Shown here piece by piece: positions 1 through 5,666 of a DNA stretch of 5,666 nucleotides (the stretch's first letter is position 1; the number at the start of each line of letters is the position of its first letter). The notes beneath the pieces were generated by a model, which saw only the letters and a list, made by a program, of their open reading frames with translations, had not been told where the DNA came from and searched no databases. A program made the translations under genes and the position numbers. The DNA is from JBOHBN01 sp050698355 (GTDB lineage Bacteria > Actinomycetota > Actinomycetes > Streptosporangiales > WHST01). Where the stretch lies: assembly GCA_050698355.1 (NCBI GenBank), contig JBOHBN010000364.1:1-5666 (forward strand). Direction: 5' to 3'.

Positions 1-19
1 CGTCTTCGTGCTGGTCTGA
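1..19 (+). CDS. atpE: Probable C-terminal end of ATP synthase subunit c (AtpE), partial
   Basis: Only the last five codons and the stop are in the window: reading from base 2 gives V-F-V-L-V and TGA at 17-19. A hydrophobic ending fits the second membrane helix of subunit c, which forms the proton-carrying ring of Fo, and atpE normally lies directly before atpF. The identification rests mainly on gene order. Too little is present to check the essential carboxylate or the loop that contacts gamma and epsilon. The 43 bases that follow up to atpF contain no terminator-like hairpin, so co-transcription with atpF is likely. Confidence 0.55.
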
Positions 20-52
20 GCGCGCTGACGAGAACGGCTCGAAGAACTAGTA

Positions 53-58
53 GGGGAG
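53..58 (+). promoter_or_regulatory. Ribosome binding site of atpF
   Basis: GGGGAG lies 4 nt before the ATG at 63 and 7 nt before a second in-frame ATG at 66. The spacing favours the second ATG, so the true protein may be one residue shorter than annotated. An in-frame TAG at 51-53 excludes a longer protein. Confidence 0.7.
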
Positions 59-62
59 TCGC

Positions 63-623
63 ATGATGGTTGTGGCGGCGAACAACTTCCTGGTGCCGAA
101 CGGCACGTTCATTGTCGAGATCATCGCCTTCCTGATCCTGCTCGGCGTGCTGGCCAAGTGGGTCTACCCGCCGGTGAACAAGGCGGCGACGCAGCGCCAG
201 GAGCGCATCCGCCAGCAGTTCGAGGAGGGCGAGCAGGCCAAGGCGAGGGCCGAGCAGGCGGAAAAGGAGCACCGCGACGCGATAGCGAACATGCGGTCGG
301 AGGCGGCGCGGCTGCGGGAGGAGGCACGGGCCGAGGGGCAGCAGATCGTCGCCGACGCCAGAACCAAGGCGCAGGAGGAGGCGCAGCGCATCGCGCAGTC
401 CGCTCAGGAGAGCCTGGAGGCGCAGCGGCAGCAGATCATGCGCCAGATGCGTTCCGAGGTCGGCCAGCTCGCGGTCGACCTGTCCCAGCGCATCGTCGGC
501 GAGTCGCTCGACGAGGAGCGCCAGCACCGGGTCATCGACCGGTTCCTGACCGACCTCGAGGCCGAGGGCGGCGCCACGGCGAACGGCACCGACACCACGG
601 CGCACGCGCAGCGGGTGCACTAA
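63..623 (+). CDS. atpF: F1Fo ATP synthase subunit b (peripheral stator)
   Basis: Subunit b anchors the peripheral stalk in the membrane and holds the alpha3-beta3 head still while the c-ring and gamma turn. The 186-aa product has one N-terminal membrane helix (about residues 15-35, ending at K-W-V-Y-P-P), then a long charged helix (about 40-155) rich in Glu, Arg, Gln and Ala with almost no Gly or Pro, typical of the b dimer coiled coil. The SEVGQLAVDLSQRIVGESLD block at 131-150 is the usual conserved C-terminal region that meets delta. The length is normal for non-mycobacterial actinobacteria. The tail after residue 167 is low in complexity (Ala, Thr, Gly, His) and probably disordered. Start choice: ATG 63 or 66 (see the ribosome site). 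Its stop codon, TAA at 621-623, takes its first two bases from the TA that borders the spacer element, so the element begins inside the stop codon without changing the protein. Confidence 0.96.
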   Translation: MMVVAANNFLVPNGTFIVEIIAFLILLGVLAKWVYPPVNKAATQRQERIRQQFEEGEQAKARAEQAEKEHRDAIANMRSEAARLREEARAEGQQIVADARTKAQEEAQRIAQSAQESLEAQRQQIMRQMRSEVGQLAVDLSQRIVGESLDEERQHRVIDRFLTDLEAEGGATANGTDTTAHAQRVH

Positions 624-639
624 GAACGTGCTTGGAAAC
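623..639 (+). repeat. Left terminal inverted repeat of the spacer element
   Basis: AGAACGTGCTTGGAAAC. It matches the reverse complement of 728-744 except at repeat positions 8 and 13. It starts at the last base of the atpF stop codon. With the outer TA included the match is 17 of 19. Confidence 0.75.
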
Positions 640-657
640 CAACCTTGCGCGAGGGAG

Positions 658-686
658 TTGGCAATGCTGCGTGCTACGCATAGGAC
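658..686 (+). promoter_or_regulatory. Candidate sigma-70-type promoter inside the spacer element
   Basis: TTGGCA at 658-663 differs from the -35 consensus TTGACA at one base. A spacer of exactly 17 bp leads to TAGGAC at 681-686, which fits five of six bases of the actinobacterial -10 form TAGRRT. Transcription would begin near 693 and read into atpH-atpA-atpG-atpD, separately from the main operon promoter upstream. The 17-bp spacer holds a 5-bp palindrome, TGCGT-GCT-ACGCA (668-680), which could bind a regulator or be chance. The call is based on consensus matching only. Confidence 0.4.
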
Positions 687-747
687 TGGTTACAGTGCGC
701 AAGCACATGGAGTTGACCGTTATATGAGTTTGCAAGGACGTTCTTAA
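664..747 (+). CDS. Possible 27-aa leader peptide upstream of atpH
   Basis: ATG at 664 is preceded by GAGGGAG (651-657) at 6 nt, one of the better ribosome sites in the window. The frame runs 27 codons and stops at TAA 745-747, directly against the atpH ATG at 748 and in the same frame. The peptide begins MLRATHRTGYSAQ and ends MSLQGRS; it has no membrane segment or motif that I recognise. Against a real gene: only about 8 of its 26 codons after the start end in G or C, quite unlike the atp genes, and it lies almost wholly within the MITE-like element. If translated, its likely role would be to carry ribosomes across the spacer and couple to atpH. Transcripts from the candidate internal promoter would lack its start. 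Confidence 0.2.
   Translation: MLRATHRTGYSAQAHGVDRYMSLQGRS
728..744 (-). repeat. Right terminal inverted repeat of the spacer element
   Basis: Read on the minus strand this is AGAACGTCCTTGCAAAC, matching 623-639 at 15 of 17 positions. It ends three bases before the atpH ATG and contains the atpH ribosome binding site. Confidence 0.75.
734..738 (+). promoter_or_regulatory. Ribosome binding site of atpH, located inside the right terminal repeat
   Basis: AAGGA lies 9 nt before the ATG at 748. It is the only Shine-Dalgarno-like stretch at usable distance. Because it sits in the right arm of the inverted repeat, pairing with 623-639 in the mRNA could hide it, so a ribosome crossing the spacer, or a transcript starting inside it, might raise delta synthesis. 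Confidence 0.6.
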
Positions 748-1566
748 ATGTCTGCCGGACTCCGCAGCCGCTCTCTCGACACCGCGAGGGAGCAGGCCGC
801 GCAGGTACTCGAGCAGGCGAACGTCGACGCCGGCGTGCTGAGCCAGGAGCTGTTCGGCCTGGTCGACCTGTTCGAGCAGGAGCACTCCGTACGGCGCGTG
901 GTCGCTGACCCCGCCGTCGACGCCGAGCGCAAGACGGGTTTCCTGCGCGCGCTGCTCGCCGACCGGGTCAACGAGGTGACCGTCGACGTCGCGTGCGCGA
1001 TCGCCGGGCTGCGCTGGTGGGCGCCGCGGTCGTTGGTCGACGCGGTCGAGGTGGTCGCCGTCGACTGCGAGGTGACCGCGGCTGAGCAGGTCGGCGGACT
1101 GGACGAGCTCGAGGACGGCCTGTTCAGGTTCGGGCGCATCGCGTCCGCGCAGCCGGAGCTGCGCGGGGCGCTGTCCGACCCGGCGCTGCCCGACGAGCGC
1201 AAGCGAGAGCTGCTCGACGAGCTGCTCCAGGACAAGGTCGGACCGAGCACGTTGCGGTTGGTCACCGCGGCGGTCGTGTACCCGCGCCGGCGCTCGTTCG
1301 CCGACGTGCTCTCCTACTACGGCTCGATCGCGGCCGAGCACCAGCGGCGGCTCGTCGCGCTGGTGCGCGCGGCCGTCCCGCTCACCGAGCACGAGCGGGA
1401 GCGGCTCCAGGCGGCGCTGCGCAGCCATTACGGGCAGGACGTGCACCTCAACGTGGAGATCGATCCCGAGGTCATCGGCGGGCTCTCCGTCGTCATCGGC
1501 TCCGACCTGATCGAGGGCACGATCGCGCGCCGGTTCGACGAGGCCCGCCGTAGGCTGGCGGGCTAA
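748..1566 (+). CDS. atpH: F1Fo ATP synthase subunit delta
   Basis: Delta sits on top of the F1 head and joins the alpha N-termini to the b stalk, completing the stator. The 272-aa product has the long form usual in actinobacteria. The N-terminal part (about 1-110) is an acidic, Leu-rich helical domain, and the middle (about 110-200) carries the repeated helical motif L-S-D-P-A-L-P-D-E-R-K. The C-terminal signature of the family is clear: G244-G245, then V-V-I-G-S-D-L-I-E-G-T, then R-R-F-D-E-A-R-R-R-L. The start is certain: an in-frame TAA directly precedes the ATG at 748, and AAGGA is at 734. Unlike in mycobacteria, there is no fused b-like N-terminal part. The gene lies 124 bp after atpF, where the two would be expected to abut, because of the inserted element; 53 bp separate it from atpA. 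Confidence 0.95.
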   Translation: MSAGLRSRSLDTAREQAAQVLEQANVDAGVLSQELFGLVDLFEQEHSVRRVVADPAVDAERKTGFLRALLADRVNEVTVDVACAIAGLRWWAPRSLVDAVEVVAVDCEVTAAEQVGGLDELEDGLFRFGRIASAQPELRGALSDPALPDERKRELLDELLQDKVGPSTLRLVTAAVVYPRRRSFADVLSYYGSIAAEHQRRLVALVRAAVPLTEHERERLQAALRSHYGQDVHLNVEIDPEVIGGLSVVIGSDLIEGTIARRFDEARRRLAG

Positions 1567-1606
1567 CCACATTTGCCTTGACGAAGATCCGAAACGAGAC
1601 AGAAGT

Positions 1607-1612
1607 GAGGGA
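1607..1612 (+). promoter_or_regulatory. Ribosome binding site that decides the atpA start
   Basis: GAGGGA lies 7 nt before the ATG at 1620. The longer reading frame opening with TTG at 1578 has no such site and would add 14 residues unlike any AtpA I know, so ATG 1620 is chosen. Confidence 0.75.
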
Positions 1613-1619
1613 CTTTGCG

Positions 1620-3257
<1,638 letters not shown>

Positions 3258-3262
3258 GGACG

Positions 3263-4177
3263 ATGGCCGACAACCTGCAGACCTACCGGCGGCGGATCCG
3301 GTCGACCCGCTCCATGGCGAAGATCACCCACGCCATGGAGCTGATCGCCGCCTCCCGGATCACCCGGGCGCGCCAGCAGGTGGCGGCGTCCACCCCGTAC
3401 GCGCGTGAGATCACCCGGGCGATCTCGGCGGCGGCGGGCAACTCCACCGTCGACCACCCGTTGCTGACCGAGGCGGAGAACCCCAGGCGCTCGGCCGTCC
3501 TGCTGGTCACGAGTGACCGCGGGCTCGCGGGCGCGTACTCGGCGAACGTGCTCAAGGAGGGCGAGTCGCTCACCGGCCTGCTCACCGAGCAGGGCAAGGA
3601 GATCCAGCCGTACGTCAGCGGGCGCAAGGGCATCGCCTGGTTCGAGTTCCGCGGCCGTGAGGTGGCCGGCTCCTGGGAGGGCTTCTCCGAGCGACCGACG
3701 TACGCCGACGCCCAGCAGGTCGGGCGGACGCTGATCGACGCCTTCCTGCAGCCGACCGACGAGGGCGGTGTCGACGAGATCCACATCGTCTACACCGAGT
3801 TCCTCTCCATGCTGAGCCAGCGTCCGGACGTCCGCCGGATCCTGCCGCTGGAGGTCGAGGAAGTCGAGGAGACCGAGGAGTCGTCGGCTGCTGGCTCGCC
3901 GTTGTACGAGTTCGAGCCGTCGGCCGACGAGGTGCTGGAGGCGTTGCTTCCCCGGTACGTGCAGGCCCGCATCTACAACGCCATGCTGCAGGCGGCCGCC
4001 TCGGAGCAGGCATCCAGGCAGCGCGCCATGAAGGCCGCGACAGACAACGCCAACGACATGGTCACGACGTTGACCAGGCTGCAGAACCAGGCCCGCCAGG
4101 CCCAGATCACCCAGGAAATCAGCGAGATCGTCGGTGGCGCCAACGCGCTCGCAGAAGCAAACGCGGGGAGTGAGTGA
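3263..4177 (+). CDS. atpG: F1Fo ATP synthase subunit gamma (rotor shaft)
   Basis: Gamma is the asymmetric shaft that rotates inside alpha3-beta3 and couples the c-ring to catalysis. The 304-aa product shows the expected plan: N-terminal helix (1-57, with K-I-T-H-A-M-E-L-I-A-A-S-R), a Rossmann-like middle domain with TSDRGLAGAYS at 83-93, and a C-terminal helix from about 222 with RAMKAATDNAND and the conserved EISEIVGGANAL at 285-296. Between the last two lies a very acidic stretch, EVEEVEETEESS (197-208), in a region that varies between lineages. ATG 3263 follows the atpA stop by five bases. The nearest AGGGA (3256-3260) is only 2 nt away, too close for a strong ribosome site, so translation probably depends on ribosomes finishing atpA. 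The start is supported by alignment of the N-terminal helix with the family. Confidence 0.96.
   Translation: MADNLQTYRRRIRSTRSMAKITHAMELIAASRITRARQQVAASTPYAREITRAISAAAGNSTVDHPLLTEAENPRRSAVLLVTSDRGLAGAYSANVLKEGESLTGLLTEQGKEIQPYVSGRKGIAWFEFRGREVAGSWEGFSERPTYADAQQVGRTLIDAFLQPTDEGGVDEIHIVYTEFLSMLSQRPDVRRILPLEVEEVEETEESSAAGSPLYEFEPSADEVLEALLPRYVQARIYNAMLQAAASEQASRQRAMKAATDNANDMVTTLTRLQNQARQAQITQEISEIVGGANALAEANAGSE
4165..4170 (+). promoter_or_regulatory. Ribosome binding site of atpD, within the end of atpG
   Basis: GGGGAG lies 9 nt before ATG 4180 but only 3 nt before an in-frame GTG at 4174 that overlaps the atpG stop. The spacing supports ATG 4180, which also gives an opening (MTATAEPTTATGRV) like that of other actinobacterial AtpD proteins. 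Confidence 0.7.
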
Positions 4178-4179
4178 GA

Positions 4180-5613
4180 ATGACTGCCACAGCTGAACCC
4201 ACGACCGCCACAGGGCGGGTCGCGCGGGTCATCGGCCCGGTCGTCGACGTGGAGTTCCCCACGGAGTCGCTGCCGGAGCTGAACTTCGCGCTCGAGGTCG
4301 ACGTCGAGCTGCTCGGCGAGACCAGGACCCTGACGCTGGAGACCGCGCAGCACCTCGGCGACAACCTGGTGCGGGCGATCTCCATGCAGCCGCAGGATGG
4401 CTTGGTGCGGGGCACCTCCGTACGCAACACCGGCCGTCCGATCAGCGTGCCGGTCGGCGACCAGGTCAAGGGGCACGTGTTCAACGTGCTCGGGCAGTGC
4501 CTGGACGACCCGGACTTCGAGCCGAGTGGCGAGCAGTGGTCCATTCACCGCCGCGCGCCTCAGTTCGTCGACCTCGAGCCGAAGACCGAGATGCTGCAGA
4601 CCGGCCTGAAGGTCATCGACCTGCTCACCCCGTACGTCCAGGGCGGCAAGATCGGCCTGTTCGGCGGCGCGGGCGTGGGTAAGACGGTGCTCATCAAGGA
4701 GATGATCATCCGGGTCGCGCGTAACTTCGGCGGCACGTCGGTGTTCGCCGGAGTGGGCGAGCGTACCCGGGAGGGCAACGACCTGTACCTGGAGATGACC
4801 GAGGACGGCGTCATCAACGACACCGCACTGGTGTTCGGCCAGATGGATGAGCCGCCGGGCACCCGGTTGCGGGTAGGCCTCTCGGCGTTGACGATGGCGG
4901 AGTACTTCCGCGACGTGCAGGGCCAGGACGTACTGCTGTTCATCGACAACATCTTCCGGTTCAGCCAGGCGGGCACCGAGGTGTCCACGCTGCTCGGCCG
5001 GATGCCGTCCGCCGTCGGATACCAGCCGACGCTCGCCGACGAGATGGGCCAGCTGCAGGAGCGGATCACCTCCACCCGGGGGCACGCGATTACCTCGATG
5101 CAGGCGGTGTTCGTCCCCGCGGACGACTACACCGACCCCGCGCCTGCAACCACGTTCGCGCACCTGGACGCGACCACCCAGCTGTCGCGTGACGTGTTCG
5201 CGCTCGGCATCTTCCCCGCGGTCGACCCGCTGACGTCCACCTCGCGCATCCTCGACCCGCTGTACGTGGGCGAGGAGCACAACACCGTCGCCCGGCGGGT
5301 GAAGGAGATCCTGCAGCGGTACAAGGACCTGCAGGACATCATCTCGATCCTCGGCATCGACGAACTGTCGGAGGAGGACAAGGTCATCGTCGGTCGCGCG
5401 CGGCGGATTCTGCGGTTCCTGTCGCAGAACATGTTCTCCGCGCAGCAGTTCACCGGGCAGGAGGGCTCGTTCGTGCCGCTCGACGAGACCATCTCCTCGT
5501 TCACGGCGCTGTGCGACGGCGATTACGATCACCTGCCAGAGCAGGCGTTCCTGCTCTGCGGTGGAATCGCCGACGTGGAGGAGAACGCCAAGCGACTCAG
5601 CGGCGGTTCCTGA
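4180..5613 (+). CDS. atpD: F1Fo ATP synthase subunit beta (catalytic)
   Basis: Beta carries the three catalytic sites that make ATP from ADP and phosphate. The 477-aa product is complete. N-terminal beta-barrel (about 10-90, TGRVARVIGPVVDVEF); nucleotide-binding core with P-loop GGAGVGKT at 162-169 (K168), GVGER at 191-195 giving the catalytic glutamate E194 and R195, and Walker B LLFID ending at D256; then the helical domain with the lever motif DELSEED at 394-400 that pushes on gamma; and the usual ending H-L-P-E-Q-A-F. All expected catalytic residues are present and there is no frameshift. The gene starts two bases after the atpG stop (or overlaps it by 4 bp if GTG 4174 is used), so translational coupling is likely. 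Normally atpC follows at once; here no convincing start is seen in the remaining 53 bases. Confidence 0.97.
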   Translation: MTATAEPTTATGRVARVIGPVVDVEFPTESLPELNFALEVDVELLGETRTLTLETAQHLGDNLVRAISMQPQDGLVRGTSVRNTGRPISVPVGDQVKGHVFNVLGQCLDDPDFEPSGEQWSIHRRAPQFVDLEPKTEMLQTGLKVIDLLTPYVQGGKIGLFGGAGVGKTVLIKEMIIRVARNFGGTSVFAGVGERTREGNDLYLEMTEDGVINDTALVFGQMDEPPGTRLRVGLSALTMAEYFRDVQGQDVLLFIDNIFRFSQAGTEVSTLLGRMPSAVGYQPTLADEMGQLQERITSTRGHAITSMQAVFVPADDYTDPAPATTFAHLDATTQLSRDVFALGIFPAVDPLTSTSRILDPLYVGEEHNTVARRVKEILQRYKDLQDIISILGIDELSEEDKVIVGRARRILRFLSQNMFSAQQFTGQEGSFVPLDETISSFTALCDGDYDHLPEQAFLLCGGIADVEENAKRLSGGS

Positions 5614-5642
5614 CCGCGCCGGTCCTTCCTTCTTACGCAACT

Positions 5643-5657
5643 TGTCAGTGTCTGACA
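5643..5657. promoter_or_regulatory. Perfect palindrome downstream of atpD, possible operator
   Basis: TGTCAG-TGT-CTGACA, a 6-bp perfect inverted repeat around 3 bases, 29 bp after the atpD stop. Size and TGTCAG/CTGACA half-sites resemble operators of TetR-family repressors in actinobacteria. TTGTCA at 5642-5647 resembles a -35 box, but a -10 at normal spacing would fall outside the window (TATAG at 5662-5666 is too close at 14 bp). There is no T-run after it, so it is a poor intrinsic terminator. Its target gene, if any, is beyond the window. Confidence 0.35.
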
Positions 5658-5666
5658 GCGCTATAG

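Larger units (their letters stand above)
621..746. mobile_element. MITE-like element inserted at the atpF-atpH junction (with TA duplications)
   Basis: Seen directly: 623-639 and the reverse complement of 728-744 match at 15 of 17 positions, and each is bordered outside by TA (621-622 and 745-746). The 127 bases from 621 to 747 are about 50% GC by hand count, well below the flanking genes. An inner pair, CTTGCGC at 644-650 and GCGCAAG at 697-703, adds to the fold. Deleting 623-744 and one TA leaves CAC TAA ATG, that is, the atpF stop directly followed by the atpH start, as expected of a tightly packed atp operon. This pattern fits a non-autonomous element of a transposon group that duplicates TA on insertion (IS630/Tc1-mariner-like, or some IS5 relatives). 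There is no transposase gene. I do not recognise the repeat sequence, so the family is open. The alternative is a native operon spacer that folds into a long hairpin. Confidence 0.6.

Noticed and set aside
158..727. Plus-strand frame overlapping atpF and running into the spacer
   Set aside because: Gly, Arg and Ala-rich out-of-frame translation of atpF; no ribosome site and no domain.
713..741. Second promoter built on TTGACC (713-718)
   Set aside because: At 17 bp spacing the -10 position reads GGACGT, and TATATG (721-726) is far too close to serve.
621..746. Reading the inverted repeats as a rho-independent terminator
   Set aside because: The loop is about 90 bases long, no T-run follows the right arm, and essential genes of the same complex follow directly.
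532..1572. 346-codon open frame on the minus strand across atpH
   Set aside because: It is a GC-rich shadow of atpH: Arg, Pro, Val and Leu-rich with no recognisable domain, while the plus strand encodes a clear delta subunit.
1578..1619. TTG start giving 14 extra residues on AtpA
   Set aside because: ATG 1620 has a well-spaced GAGGGA and matches the family opening; the TTG has neither.
1567..1619. Possible element or promoter in the atpH-atpA gap
   Set aside because: I found no inverted repeats, and TTGACG at 1578 has no -10 partner at 17 bp. It looks like an ordinary short operon spacer.
4174..4179. GTG start for AtpD overlapping the atpG stop
   Set aside because: GGGGAG is only 3 nt from it but 9 nt from ATG 4180. 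It remains a minor possibility worth two residues.
3973..5640. 555-codon open frame on the minus strand across atpD
   Set aside because: Same reason: antisense of a strongly conserved catalytic gene, without motifs of its own.

Overview
The window is a stretch of the F1Fo ATP synthase (atp) operon of a high-GC Gram-positive, most likely an actinobacterium. The genes are strongly GC-rich at third codon positions. The delta subunit is the long actinobacterial type (272 aa, against about 177 in E. coli), and the alpha subunit opens with the MAELTIRPEEI block seen in Streptomyces-like AtpA. It is not a Mycobacterium-type operon, because there atpF and atpH are arranged as b plus a b-delta fusion, whereas here b and delta are separate full-length proteins. 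I cannot fix the genus from sequence alone.

Layout, all on the + strand: the last codons of what is probably atpE (ends at 19); atpF, subunit b (63-623); a 124-bp AT-richer spacer (624-747); atpH, delta (748-1566); atpA, alpha (1620-3257); atpG, gamma (3263-4177); atpD, beta (4180-5613); then 53 bp in which no convincing atpC (epsilon) start is visible, but which holds a perfect 6+3+6 bp palindrome. All five complete genes are intact, with nucleotide-binding and catalytic motifs in place. The products form one machine. The Fo c-ring (AtpE) and stator b carry protons and hold the head; delta ties b to the top of alpha3-beta3; gamma is the rotor shaft; beta holds the catalytic sites, and alpha holds the non-catalytic sites and the arginine finger.

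The unexpected part is the atpF-atpH spacer. Bases 621-746 are bounded by near-perfect terminal inverted repeats (15 of 17 bp inside a TA dinucleotide at each end). GC there is about 50% by hand count, clearly below the genes. Removing the 122-bp interior plus one TA recreates a compact junction in which the atpF stop TAA touches the atpH ATG. This is the footprint expected of a small non-autonomous transposable element (MITE-like) inserted at a TA target exactly at the gene boundary. The insert now carries the Shine-Dalgarno sequence of atpH, a promoter-like pair (TTGGCA, 17 bp, TAGGAC), and a 27-codon ORF with a good ribosome site that ends directly against the atpH start.

Other points of interest are a charged C-terminal extension on alpha, comparable in position to the hydrolysis-limiting extension of mycobacterial alpha; a strongly acidic loop in gamma; and the apparent lack of atpC directly after atpD. 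No RNA genes, CRISPR arrays, or complete insertion sequences were seen. Apart from the ATP synthase and the small element, I find no separate novel system.
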